A DNA stretch of 64,000 nt from Mesorhizobium koreense. GTDB lineage: Bacteria; Pseudomonadota; Alphaproteobacteria; Rhizobiales; Rhizobiaceae. The position numbers and the translations under genes are program-made. The stretch is taken from positions 806,001 to 870,000 of the forward strand of contig NZ_CP134228.1 of assembly GCF_031656215.1 (NCBI RefSeq), given 5' to 3'. The notes below the pieces were generated by a model. The model did no database searches. It was not told the DNA's origin and was given only the letters and a program-made list of their open reading frames with translations. Below, one piece after another: positions 52,477 through 61,848 of the stretch (the first letter of the stretch is position 1; each line of letters begins with the position of its first letter).

Positions 52477-53547
52477 TTATGACAGCCAACGTTCGCGGTT
52501 CTTAGCAACGAAGCCATCATCCATCAAGTGCGGGTAATCCTTCTGTATGCGCGTCAGCGCCTCGGCCTGCCCCGGGCTCAGGCCTTCGTCCGGATCCAGG
52601 CACCAGATGCCTTCCAGGAGCCCCTGGCGACGCAGGATTTCATGGCAGCCGGCGATGCAGCCGTGGAAATCGTTGGCGACGTCGAAAAGCGCCGCGTTGC
52701 AATCGGTTATCTGGGCATCCAGCGCCAGCAGGGACGGCTCGACGGAACCGGCTGCGACGGCCTTGTGGATACGTTCGAACAATTGGACGGCGGCTTGCGT
52801 CCACACGCTCCAGTGACCGAGCAACCCGCCACGCACGCGCACGGTGACGGGCTTGCCGTTGCGCATGAACGTGAAGGGGGCCAGGAGGTCGAGCACGATG
52901 TGATCATCATTGCCGGTGTAGAGCGTGACGCGATCCTCGGCGCGTGCGGCAACGACGCCGCGGATCACGTCCAGCGTGCGATAGCGGTTGAACGGCGCCA
53001 TCTTGATCGCCACCACATTGTCGATGGCCGCGAAACGCCGCCAGAAGGATTCGGACAACAGCAGCCCGCCCACCGCCGGCTGCAGGTAAAAGCCGATCAG
53101 CGGCATCATTTCAGCCACCGACCGGCAATGTGCCACCAACTCATCCTCGCTGGCGCCCTTGAGCGCCGCAAGACTGAGCAGCGCGGAGTGATATCCGAGA
53201 CCGCCGGCAATCCTGGCTTCTTCAACCGCCTGTGCGGTCGGCCCCGCCAGGCCGGCGACCATGCATAGGGGCCGGCGCCCGCCGAGCGGCGTCCATTCCT
53301 CCGCGGTACGCATGGCCAGTTCGAGCACCGGCTTGTAAAGCCCGGTCTCGCGGATCGCGAATTGCGTGGAGTGCACGCCGACTGCCACGCCGCCAACGCC
53401 CGCATCAAGATAGTAGCGCGTCAGGGCGCGCTGACGCCGTGTGTCGAGTTGGCGCGCGGCATCCAATGCCAGAAGATGCGCCGGGATCACGGTGCCGCGC
53501 CGCAGCAGCGCAAGCGTATCGGCCGGCATGTCGCTCCAGTGTGCCAT
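52477..53547 (-). CDS. Dihydrodipicolinate synthase-family aldolase/dehydratase
   Basis: A 356-residue DapA-superfamily TIM barrel. It has RTLAL-type start PADTLALLRRGTVIPAHLLA, the GGVAVGVHSTQF loop, the ring tyrosine region IGFYLQPAVGG, and the Schiff-base lysine in VVAIKMAPFNRYRT. Such enzymes retro-aldolise or dehydrate 2-keto-3-deoxy sugar acids. The usual G(T/S)TGE loop reads VGVHSTQF, so the substrate probably differs from DHDPS. It is separated by 41 nt from tctC and follows the SDR-like gene by 12 nt. Confidence 0.88.
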   Translation of the reverse strand: MAHWSDMPADTLALLRRGTVIPAHLLALDAARQLDTRRQRALTRYYLDAGVGGVAVGVHSTQFAIRETGLYKPVLELAMRTAEEWTPLGGRRPLCMVAGLAGPTAQAVEEARIAGGLGYHSALLSLAALKGASEDELVAHCRSVAEMMPLIGFYLQPAVGGLLLSESFWRRFAAIDNVVAIKMAPFNRYRTLDVIRGVVAARAEDRVTLYTGNDDHIVLDLLAPFTFMRNGKPVTVRVRGGLLGHWSVWTQAAVQLFERIHKAVAAGSVEPSLLALDAQITDCNAALFDVANDFHGCIAGCHEILRRQGLLEGIWCLDPDEGLSPGQAEALTRIQKDYPHLMDDGFVAKNRERWLS

Positions 53548-53559
53548 CAGGGGCTCGCC

Positions 53560-54582
53560 TCAATACTTGCCATCGCGCGCCTCGTAGTGGGTCGGCTTGT
53601 CCAGGCTGGCGCCGCCGCGCTTGATCCAGTCGGCCGTCCAGTCCAGCATGGTCTCCAGACCGACTTCAGGCGCGCCGAAGATCCGATCGGCCTCGCTGCA
53701 GTCCACAAGCAGTGCGCTCGGCGCTTCGGAGCCGGTGAACTCGGGCTCCGCCCCCAGGCGACGGCCGAGGCCGACGGCGATCTCCCGGATGGACACTTTG
53801 GGGCTGCTCAGGTTGAGCGGCGACATCGGCGTCTCGCAATGTGCCAGCGCGCGCAACGCCCGCTCATTGGCCTCGCCTTGCCAGATCACGTTCGCGTAGC
53901 CCATGCTGATGTCTATCGGTTCGCGCCGCTGCACTTTTTCAGCCACGTCGTGCAATACGCCGTAGCGCATGTCGATCGCATAGGAGAGCCGCAGCAGGCG
54001 GCCCGGCGTCTGTTGCGCTTGCGAAAAATACTCGAACATCCGCTCGCGTGCCACGCAGGAATTGGCATATTCGCCGATGGGCGACAGCGGCGAGAACGAT
54101 TCAGGCGCGCCGGGTCCGCTGGTCTCGACGAACGGATAGACGCAGGCCGTGGAAAAAACCACTATGCGCGAACGCGCGAAGCGCTGTGCGACCAGCGCCG
54201 GCACATGACCGTTCATGGCCCAGGTGAGCGCTTCATTGCCGGTAGAGCCGAATTTGCGCCCGGCCATGAATACGATGTTGGGCGCGTCGGGCAAGCCGGC
54301 CAGCGCCTTCTGGTCAAGCAGATCGGCCGCTATGCACCCGATGCCATGTGCCTCCAATTGCTCGCGCAGGCCGGGCTCGGAAAAGCGCGCCACCCCGATC
54401 ACGCGCCGATCCGGGTCGGCCCGCTTGGCCATCCGCGCCAGGGTAGGGCCCATCTTGCCCCCCACACCCAGCACCATAATGGTGCCGGGCGCCTTCTTGA
54501 TATCCTTGATCAGCGCCTCGGATGGTTGGGACAGCACGTCCTCAAGCTGTTCAACATCGCGAAAATGATCGGGTAAGGGCAT
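53560..54582 (-). CDS. NAD-dependent epimerase/dehydratase-like protein with altered YxxxK motif
   Basis: A 340-residue extended-SDR protein. The nucleotide motif reads MVLGVGGKMGPTLARMA, then VIGVARFSEPG and the serine strand IVVFSTACVYPF. The catalytic tetrad is atypical: the tyrosine motif is IGEYANSCVARE, so the lysine of YxxxK is replaced by Cys. The C-terminal half has SPLNLSSPKVSIREIAVGLG. It may be a pseudo-enzyme, or a different chemistry may use Cys. It is the first gene of the ten-gene minus-strand run, from ATG 54582. Confidence 0.82.
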   Translation of the reverse strand: MPLPDHFRDVEQLEDVLSQPSEALIKDIKKAPGTIMVLGVGGKMGPTLARMAKRADPDRRVIGVARFSEPGLREQLEAHGIGCIAADLLDQKALAGLPDAPNIVFMAGRKFGSTGNEALTWAMNGHVPALVAQRFARSRIVVFSTACVYPFVETSGPGAPESFSPLSPIGEYANSCVARERMFEYFSQAQQTPGRLLRLSYAIDMRYGVLHDVAEKVQRREPIDISMGYANVIWQGEANERALRALAHCETPMSPLNLSSPKVSIREIAVGLGRRLGAEPEFTGSEAPSALLVDCSEADRIFGAPEVGLETMLDWTADWIKRGGASLDKPTHYEARDGKY

Positions 54583-54646
54583 GGCTTGGTCCGCGAATGG
54601 TTTCTTGCTGGTTTGGCCGTCTGGTGAATGACGACAACCGGGAAAT

Positions 54647-54674
54647 CCCTTACCCTACCAACGCCGCTCGTCAA
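54647..54674 (-). promoter_or_regulatory. Candidate promoter of the catabolic operon
   Basis: On the minus strand TTGACG (54669-54674) is followed after 16 nt by TAAGGG (54647-54652), about 65 nt before the first gene of the run. The -10 element is weak, so this is only a candidate. Confidence 0.3.
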
Positions 54675-54765
54675 AACCCTAACAGCTCAAACCGTTCGGC
54701 TTCTCAGCAAGATGTCCACATCTCTATCGGACCCGCGGCGAACGGACTGCTGGCAGCGCGGCTGC

Positions 54766-55659
54766 TCATATCGAGACTAGGTCGGCGCGCACGAAATCGA
54801 GAAACGCCGCTTCCACGCGTGAGCGCGAGCGATCGCCGTGGCGAAGAGCGGTGAAACGACGCTCGGGGAAGGCAAGCGGAAGCATGGCCAGGTGGCCGGT
54901 CGACAGCTTCGCCTCGGCGACCAGACGCGAGATGACCGTCGCGCCGGCGCCGGCTTCCACCGCGCTCCTGACCGCCTCGTTGGACGGGAGTTCAAGGGTC
55001 ACGTCGAGCGCATCGGGGTCGATGCCGTAGGCGCGGACGGCGTCCTCGAATATCTGCCTCGTGCCGGAGCCGCGCTCACGCAGCGTCCATTTGAGGGTCG
55101 TCAGATCTTCAGGCTTCACTGTCCTCTTCGCGGCGAAGGGATGGTCGGCGCCGACGACGAGCACGAGTTGGTCCGCCCCGACATCGATGCGGACCAGAAG
55201 CGGATCCTCGACGTCCCCTTCGACGAAACCGATATCGGCGTCGCCCGCCGCGACCGCGCGCGCCACGCCCGCCGTATTGTCGATGACCAGCGACAACTCG
55301 ATCTTCGGGCGCGCCTCGTGGAAGCGGGCGATGAACCGGGGCAGGAAATAACCGGAAATCGTCTGGCTCGCCCACAGCGCCAGCCTGCCGCGCTCCAGCC
55401 CGTCGAGTTCGGCAAGCGTCTGCTCGGCCTGCGCCAGCCGCTTCAGCACGGCGCGCGCCTCGGGCAGGAAGACGCGGCCCGCCTCGGTGAGTTCGATACG
55501 ACGGCCGACGCGGTTGAAGAGCTTCGTGCCGAGCCCGTTTTCGAGGGCCTGCACGGCGGCGCTCGCCGCCGACTGCGTCATGTGAAGCGCGCTCGCGGCC
55601 TGCGTGACATGCAGCCGCTCCGCCACGGCGATGAAGACGCGAAGCTGCTCGAAGGTCAT
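54766..55659 (-). CDS. LysR-family transcriptional regulator
   Basis: A 297-residue LTTR. The N-terminal winged helix reads MTFEQLRVFIAVAERLHVTQ then AASALHMTQSAASAAVQALE; the effector domain has ALWASQTISGYFLPRFIARF and FVEGDVEDPLLVRIDVG. It resembles the CysB/YeiE-like regulators that are usually linked to YeiH transporters. It lies 61 nt downstream of that transporter on the same strand, and its stop precedes the catabolic operon; control of either neighbour is possible. ATG 55659 is used. Confidence 0.88.
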   Translation of the reverse strand: MTFEQLRVFIAVAERLHVTQAASALHMTQSAASAAVQALENGLGTKLFNRVGRRIELTEAGRVFLPEARAVLKRLAQAEQTLAELDGLERGRLALWASQTISGYFLPRFIARFHEARPKIELSLVIDNTAGVARAVAAGDADIGFVEGDVEDPLLVRIDVGADQLVLVVGADHPFAAKRTVKPEDLTTLKWTLRERGSGTRQIFEDAVRAYGIDPDALDVTLELPSNEAVRSAVEAGAGATVISRLVAEAKLSTGHLAMLPLAFPERRFTALRHGDRSRSRVEAAFLDFVRADLVSI

Positions 55660-55720
55660 TTCCGCCGACTCGCGATCACGCCCTGCCTCTTCCTGCTTCC
55701 CAGGTATCGAGCAAGCGATA

Positions 55721-56779
55721 TCAGCCGATCGCGAGGATGAGGGCAAGGCTGAAGGTGGAGATGAAGACCCAGGACAGCGCGCCGAGCGCCAGCGGGCGCA
55801 CGCCCTTCGCCTTGAGCTTGCGGATGTCGGTCTCCAGACCCATGGCGGCGAGCGCCATGGTGAGAAGGAAAGTCGTCACCGGCGTCACCGCATGCGTCGC
55901 CGCACCGGGAATGATGTCCATACTGTTGATGCCGATCATGGCGATGAAGCCGAGCACGAACCACGGCATCGGCGCCTTCCTATCAGTCTTCGCGCCCAAG
56001 CCGCCGTGGGTGCCGCGCCGGACAGCGATGACGCCGAGCGTGATGACCAGCGGCGCCAGAAGCATCACGCGGCTCAACTTGGCGATGGTGCCGAAATCGC
56101 CGGCCTCCTTGCCGTGCTGGAAAGCGGCGGCGACGACCTGTGCGATCTCATGGATCGAGCTTCCGGCCCACAGTCCGTAATGGTGCATGTCGAGGTGAAG
56201 CAGCGTGCCGAGCACCGGGTAGAGGAACATGGAAAGCGTGCCGAACACAGTGACGCAGGCGACCGCATAGGCGACGTCTTCGTCGGAGCCTTCGGTGACG
56301 GTACTGGTGGCGATCACCGCCGAGGCGCCGCAGACCGACGTACCGGCAGCGATCAGTTCGGCAAGCTTGCGCTCGACGCCGAGGACACGGCCCATCGCCT
56401 TGGTGAGCGTGAAGGTTGCGACAAGCGTCACCATGATGATTCCGATGCCGGTGCCGCCTACCGCGACGACCTGGCTTGCCGTCAGTTGCAGGCCGAGCAG
56501 GATGATCGCGAGCCTAAGTATGCGGCGCAGGCTGAAGGCGACCCCGCCTCTGGCGCGCGCCGGCGTGCCGACGATGTTGTGAAAGAGGATGCCGAGCAGG
56601 ATGGCGAGGATCATCGGGCTGAACGTGTCGGCACCGGGGATTTCCCGCAGGCCGTAAGCCAGTGACGCGATCGCCACGGTGAGCAGCAGGCCGGGGGCGA
56701 GCCCGTAGGCCATATCCGCGACAGCTGCGCGGCTGGTGCGTTCTTTCGGGGGAAGGGCGGCGATCGTTGCGTCGGACAT
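55721..56779 (-). CDS. YeiH-family putative sulfate/anion exporter (UPF0324)
   Basis: A 352-residue membrane protein with about ten helices and the YeiH blocks [59 protein letters not shown] and [17 protein letters not shown]. YeiH proteins are linked with sulfonate/sulfite or cystine metabolism by genomic context; the substrate is not established. ATG 56779 has GGAG upstream; an ATG at 56791 would add four residues. The kinase is divergent. Confidence 0.9.
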   Translation of the reverse strand: MSDATIAALPPKERTSRAAVADMAYGLAPGLLLTVAIASLAYGLREIPGADTFSPMILAILLGILFHNIVGTPARARGGVAFSLRRILRLAIILLGLQLTASQVVAVGGTGIGIIMVTLVATFTLTKAMGRVLGVERKLAELIAAGTSVCGASAVIATSTVTEGSDEDVAYAVACVTVFGTLSMFLYPVLGTLLHLDMHHYGLWAGSSIHEIAQVVAAAFQHGKEAGDFGTIAKLSRVMLLAPLVITLGVIAVRRGTHGGLGAKTDRKAPMPWFVLGFIAMIGINSMDIIPGAATHAVTPVTTFLLTMALAAMGLETDIRKLKAKGVRPLALGALSWVFISTFSLALILAIG

Positions 56780-57058
56780 TGGAGACTCCATCGTTCGCCA
56801 CCCTTCTGGCGGCAACGCTTCCATCGATCCAACAGATTGGTCTGGTTACTTCGATCGTGTTTTTTAATCGATTGCGCGTTTCTGTCATCGCGTTGCGCTC
56901 ATGCCCGATCGCGGTGCCGGCCATACCGGATAGGGGGTCAACAACAGGATGAAGTGCCCGGGATCGGCGGGAAATCACGGTCCGTTAAGGTTAGTCAAAC
57001 ATTAAGCCTTGTCGTCCACATTGCCGTGACAACGGGGTTTGTCGCGGGGGCGCGTCCG

Positions 57059-60000
57059 GTGGAATTCGAGGACGAAAAAGAAGAAGAACACGGTCTTTCG
57101 AATGCCGGTACGGGCAGGAAAGACGATTCATCGAAACCGGGGACGCGGATTGGCGCCGGTCGAGCGGGAAGCGATGCGGCGGGAACCGATTTCCATCGGC
57201 TTCTGGAGATCAGTGCCGATTGGACATGGCGGACGGATGCGGCGCATATTTTCGTCCATCTTTCCGACGGGGTTGAAGCAGCCACCGGGATGAAGCCGAA
57301 GAAGGCGCTCGGCAGGACCTGGTTCGATTTCCTTCCGATGACCGCCCGCCTGAACAAGGAATATCAGGCCCATCTCGACGATTTGAAAGCGCATCGCCCC
57401 TTTCGCGAGTTCGTCTACGAGGTCGCAAACGCGCCGGTCCATTGCCGTTGGCTGTCGGTCTCCGGCTATCCGGTCTTCGACGCGAAGGGGATGTTCGCCG
57501 GCTACGAGGGTACGGGCCGGAACGTCACGAACCTCTTTGCCACTCAGGATGCGCTGGATGAGATGCGCGGCCGGCTCAAACAGTCGCAGGATCTGCTGAC
57601 GGCGGTCTTCGAAGCGCTCGATGCCGGCATCGTGGTCTACGACCAGGACGACCGCCTCCTGCTCTCCAATACCCGCATGGCGGAACTCTACCCCCATATC
57701 GGCAATATCGCCGAGCCCGGCATGGCGCTTCGCGATCTGCTCGCGAGCGCCTACGATTCCGGCCAGTTCATCGATGCCCCCGGCGCCGAGAGCGCCGCGC
57801 GGACGAACGAGCGGGGCGGCTGGCTGAAGGAGCGCCTCGGGGAATATTGGGAGCCCTATACCGAGCGCGAGCAGAAGCTCGACGACGGAAGATGGGTGCA
57901 TCTGCGCAATCGCCGCCTCGACAACGGCATGTTCATCGGGCTCAGGACCGACATCACCGCCATCAAGGAGCGCGAGCAGGCATTGGAGGATGCGCTCGAC
58001 CAGGCCAGGCATACCGAAGTCCTGCGCTCCGCGCTCGATCTCATGGAAGACGGCTTCGCGCTCTACGACGCCGACGACCGGCTCGTGCTGTTCAATCCCG
58101 CCTATGTGAAGATGCATGTGGGCATGGAAGAGCATATCCGGCCGGGCATGACCTTCGAGGCGGTGCTGCGTGCGGCCATCCAGTTCGGCATGGTGGAGAT
58201 CGGCACGACCGATATCGACGCCTATGTCGCAGAGGCCATGAAGCGGCGCAAGGAAGGCCCGAGCGCCGAGATGATGCTGCATTTCTCCGACGGGCGCTGG
58301 GTGATGCGGCGCGAGGTGCGCACGCCGGAAGGCGGGATCATGGGCATCCGCACCGACGTGACGGAGATGAAGAAACGCGAGGAGGAACTCGCCGAGGCAA
58401 GCCGGCAGGCCGAGGAACTCCTGTTCGACCTGACGCGGACCGTCGAGGCGATGGACATGGGCGTCGTCGTGGTCGATGCCGACATGTGCGCCGAGATCAT
58501 CAACCCGGCCTTCTACGAGCAGTGGAAGATGACCCCGGAGCAGGCCGGGATCGGCAGTCATTTCCGCGCGCTCATGGATATCAATCGCCACAACGGCATC
58601 TACGATCTGCCGGACGAACGGTGGGAAGACTATGTCGCCTCGCGCGTGGGTGAGATCCGCGCCGGCGACGTGTCGCCGCGCGAGTTCAAGCGCGCCGACG
58701 GGCGTACCCTCATCTATTCCGTCACGGCACTGTCGGGCGGCAAGCGGCTGGTCTCCTATTTCGACATCACCGAGATGAAGGACCGCGAAGCGGCGCTCGC
58801 CGAAGCGCTCGAAAAGGCGAAGCTCGCCGAAGCGGTCATCGACAGCGTGCCCAATCCGATCTTCGTCAAGGACAGGGACCTCAATTTCGTTCTCGCCAAC
58901 AACGCCTTTGCCTCGATATTCGGCAAGAAGCCGCGCGATATCGTCGGCGGGAAGGCAATCGACGTTGTGCCTGCGGCCGAGGCCCGGGAATTCGAGGAAA
59001 ACGAACGGCAGGTCTTCGCAACCGGCGAACTCCACGAGAGCGAGGAGGATTTCGAGCTGGACGGCGCACCGCGCTCGCGGGTCGTGCGCAAGAACCGCGT
59101 GCGCACGGAAAGCGGCAAGGATTACGTCGCCTGCACCATCTTCGACATCACCGACATGCGCCGCCGCGAAATAGAGGCGCAGGAAGCGCGCCAGCATCTG
59201 GTGAATGTGCTCGAACTGCTTCCGGCCGGTGTCATCATCTACGACCGCGACGACAAATTCGTCCTGGCCAACCGCAACGTGCAGGACATGCTGCACGGGA
59301 TGGAAGCGACCTGGGTCGAGGGCCAGTCGCTCGAACATGCCATGCGGATCGCGCATGAAGCGGGTTATTTCCGCCATAGCGACGATCCCGAGCTCGACGC
59401 GCTCTACGACACCGATCTCGAGGCGTGGGTGAGGGGCAAGATCGACAAATACCACCTGCCTCACGCGGTCTATCAGCGCCGCAATCCCGACGGGCGCTGG
59501 TATCAGGTCTACGATACGCGCACGCCAGAGGGATCGTTCGTGGGCGTGCGTGTCGACATCACCGAACTGAAGGAGCGCGAGGAAGCGCTGCGCGAAAGCT
59601 CGCGCGAGAACGAGCTTTTCCGTTCCATCATCGACAACGTACCGGTCGCCATCTACGCCAAGCAGACGGACCTCAAGCTCACTTATGTCAACAAGGGCTG
59701 GTGCAAACTGACCGGCGTCGAGTGCGGCGAGGCAGTCGGCAAGACCGATGCCGATATATTCGGCCCGGACGGCGAAGCCTTCATGCGCGACGACCGCGCC
59801 GTATTGCGCTCGCGCAAGCCGCAGATCTTCGAGGAGACGGCGACGCGCGCGGACGGGACGACCCGCTATCAGGAAGCGCGCAAGAGCGTCATGGCCGCTT
59901 CCGACGGCTCGCTCTACCTGATCGGCTCCACCACCGACGTCAGCGAAATGAAGGAACGCGAGCGCGAGTTGCGCGAGGCACAGCAGAACGCCGTGCTCGC

Positions 60001-61681
60001 AGACCGCGCCAAGTCGGAATTCCTCGCCAATATGAGCCACGAGATCCGTACGCCGATGAACGGCGTGCTCGGCATGGCCGAGCTTCTAGCGAAATCGGAC
60101 CTCGATCCGAAGCAGAAGACATTCACCGACATCATCGTGAAGTCGGGTAACGCGCTTTTGACGATCATCAACGACATCCTCGACTTCTCCAAGATCGATG
60201 CCGGCCAACTCGTGCTCGATCCGGCACCCTTCAATCTCGTCGAGGCGATCGAGGATGTGGCGACGCTCGTCTCCACGCGCGCCAAGGAGAAGGATCTGGA
60301 ACTGATCGTGCGGGTCGATCCAGACCTGCCCGAAATGTTCGTCGGCGATGTCGGCCGCATCCGCCAGATCATCACTAATCTGATGGGCAACGCGGTCAAG
60401 TTCACCGACACCGGCCATGTGCTGGTCGACGTCAACGGCGTGATAGAAAACGGCGCCGGGAAACTGCGCATCAACGTCACCGACACCGGCATCGGCATCC
60501 CGAAGGACAAGGTCGACCTCGTGTTCGACAAGTTCAGCCAGGTCGACGCATCCTCGACCAGGCGGCACGAAGGTACGGGCCTCGGCCTTGCCATCACTTC
60601 CAAACTGGTCGCGATGATGGGCGGCGAGATCGGCGTGGAGAGCGAGTTCGGCAAGGGCTCGACCTTCTGGTTCACCCTGGAATTGCCGACCGGCGAGGTG
60701 ACGGCCAGGCGCAAGCCTATGCCGATCGACGTCACCGGCTCCCGCATCCTCATCGTTGACGACAACGCAGTCAACCGCGCCATCCTCTCCGAGCAGATGG
60801 CCTCATGGTCGTTCGATGCCTGCGCGGCTGAATCGGGCGAGGAAGGGCTGAAAGTGCTGCACGCGGCCGCGCAGCACGGCATCAGCGTCGACTGCGTTGT
60901 GCTCGACTACCAGATGCCGGGAATGACCGGGGCGGAGGTCAGCCGCATCATCCGCTCGACCAAGGGGATCGCCAATACGCCGATCATCCTCTTGACCTCG
61001 GTCGATCAGTCGCTCTCCAGCGCGCAGCATCGCGATCTTGGCATCGACGCCCAACTCATCAAGCCGGCCCGCTCCTCGCACCTTCTGGAGACGATCGTCT
61101 CGGCGGTGCAGAAGCATCGCGCGCCCGACCTGTCGACCATCATGGCGGACGCCGATCATGCGGGTGCGGCTCTCTCATCCGGCGGCGCGTCCTCGCCGGT
61201 TTCCCGCGCAGCCGGAGGGACGGCGCCCGCGCCATCGGCAAGACAGACCGGAACACCGGCGATCGCGGCGTCGGTAGAGCATCGGCTCGACATCCTGGTC
61301 GCCGAGGACAATGAGGTAAACCAACTGGTCTTCACCCAGATTCTGGCGGAGACCGCCATGAGCTTCGAGATCGTCGGCAACGGCGAACTTGCGCTCGCGG
61401 CCTACCGCGAAATGCAGCCGCGCATGATCCTCATGGATGTCTCCATGCCGAAGATGAGCGGTCTGGAGGCGACAGCGGCGATCCGCAATCTGGAAGCCGA
61501 AAGCGGAACCCATGTGCCGATCATCGGCGTCACGGCACATGCGCTCAAAGGTGACCGCGAGCGCTGCATCGACGCCGGCATGGACGACTATCTATCCAAA
61601 CCGATCAGCCCCAAGGCCCTGCTCGAAAAGGTGGCGCGCTGGTCCGGCGAGAAACCCGCCGTACTGCTCAGCGCTAGCTGA
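57059..61681 (+). CDS. Hybrid sensor histidine kinase with seven PAS-like units and two receiver domains
   Basis: About 1540 residues. Seven PAS-like units start near residues 43, 181, 323, 461, 592, 715 and 855 (for example VFEALDAGIVVYDQDDR, DLMEDGFALYDADDR, LELLPAGVIIYDRDDK). A HisKA domain follows with the phosphorylated His994 in FLANMSHEIRTPMNG, a HATPase (GIGIPKDKVDLVFDKFSQVD, GTGLGLAI), then REC1 (VVLDYQMPG, Asp1283) and REC2 (ILMDVSMPK, Asp1460). No membrane helix is seen after this start, so it is probably cytoplasmic. The start is uncertain: GTG 57059 is used, but GTG 57026 or 56954 (with AGGA upstream, adding a hydrophobic stretch) are possible. Confidence 0.88.
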   Translation: MEFEDEKEEEHGLSNAGTGRKDDSSKPGTRIGAGRAGSDAAGTDFHRLLEISADWTWRTDAAHIFVHLSDGVEAATGMKPKKALGRTWFDFLPMTARLNKEYQAHLDDLKAHRPFREFVYEVANAPVHCRWLSVSGYPVFDAKGMFAGYEGTGRNVTNLFATQDALDEMRGRLKQSQDLLTAVFEALDAGIVVYDQDDRLLLSNTRMAELYPHIGNIAEPGMALRDLLASAYDSGQFIDAPGAESAARTNERGGWLKERLGEYWEPYTEREQKLDDGRWVHLRNRRLDNGMFIGLRTDITAIKEREQALEDALDQARHTEVLRSALDLMEDGFALYDADDRLVLFNPAYVKMHVGMEEHIRPGMTFEAVLRAAIQFGMVEIGTTDIDAYVAEAMKRRKEGPSAEMMLHFSDGRWVMRREVRTPEGGIMGIRTDVTEMKKREEELAEASRQAEELLFDLTRTVEAMDMGVVVVDADMCAEIINPAFYEQWKMTPEQAGIGSHFRALMDINRHNGIYDLPDERWEDYVASRVGEIRAGDVSPREFKRADGRTLIYSVTALSGGKRLVSYFDITEMKDREAALAEALEKAKLAEAVIDSVPNPIFVKDRDLNFVLANNAFASIFGKKPRDIVGGKAIDVVPAAEAREFEENERQVFATGELHESEEDFELDGAPRSRVVRKNRVRTESGKDYVACTIFDITDMRRREIEAQEARQHLVNVLELLPAGVIIYDRDDKFVLANRNVQDMLHGMEATWVEGQSLEHAMRIAHEAGYFRHSDDPELDALYDTDLEAWVRGKIDKYHLPHAVYQRRNPDGRWYQVYDTRTPEGSFVGVRVDITELKEREEALRESSRENELFRSIIDNVPVAIYAKQTDLKLTYVNKGWCKLTGVECGEAVGKTDADIFGPDGEAFMRDDRAVLRSRKPQIFEETATRADGTTRYQEARKSVMAASDGSLYLIGSTTDVSEMKERERELREAQQNAVLADRAKSEFLANMSHEIRTPMNGVLGMAELLAKSDLDPKQKTFTDIIVKSGNALLTIINDILDFSKIDAGQLVLDPAPFNLVEAIEDVATLVSTRAKEKDLELIVRVDPDLPEMFVGDVGRIRQIITNLMGNAVKFTDTGHVLVDVNGVIENGAGKLRINVTDTGIGIPKDKVDLVFDKFSQVDASSTRRHEGTGLGLAITSKLVAMMGGEIGVESEFGKGSTFWFTLELPTGEVTARRKPMPIDVTGSRILIVDDNAVNRAILSEQMASWSFDACAAESGEEGLKVLHAAAQHGISVDCVVLDYQMPGMTGAEVSRIIRSTKGIANTPIILLTSVDQSLSSAQHRDLGIDAQLIKPARSSHLLETIVSAVQKHRAPDLSTIMADADHAGAALSSGGASSPVSRAAGGTAPAPSARQTGTPAIAASVEHRLDILVAEDNEVNQLVFTQILAETAMSFEIVGNGELALAAYREMQPRMILMDVSMPKMSGLEATAAIRNLEAESGTHVPIIGVTAHALKGDRERCIDAGMDDYLSKPISPKALLEKVARWSGEKPAVLLSAS

Positions 61682-61696
61682 GATCAGCAAAAAATT

Positions 61697-61732
61697 CCGC
61701 GCGCGGCCTCGAAAGAGGCCGTTTGCGCGCGG
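61697..61732 (+). terminator. Long GC hairpin after the kinase gene
   Basis: CCGCGCGC pairs with GCGCGCGG around an inner GGCCTC-GAAA-GAGGCC hairpin, with a bulged GTTT. It begins 16 nt after the kinase stop. The plus strand lacks a U-tract, but the minus strand has a T run (61689-61694), so it may work better in the opposite direction or not as a terminator. Confidence 0.5.
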
Positions 61733-61848
61733 GATTCTCCAAATGTCTGTTTCCTTAGACGATTTTCGGCCCATCCGGCCTGCTGCAATCGCGTGCATCA
61801 CATCGGCCTGCAAGGCGCCTGCGAATGGGTCATGCAGGCGACATGAAA

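Noticed and set aside
54583-54765. Possible att site matching the tRNA-Glu 3' end on the far side of the catabolic operon
   Set aside because: Only a short CTACCAAC-like match was found, far shorter than an attachment repeat, and there is no integrase.
57128-60040. 970-codon open frame on the minus strand within the kinase gene
   Set aside because: It is the antisense shadow of the PAS/kinase coding sequence; it has no domain signature, and the plus strand encodes intact conserved motifs.
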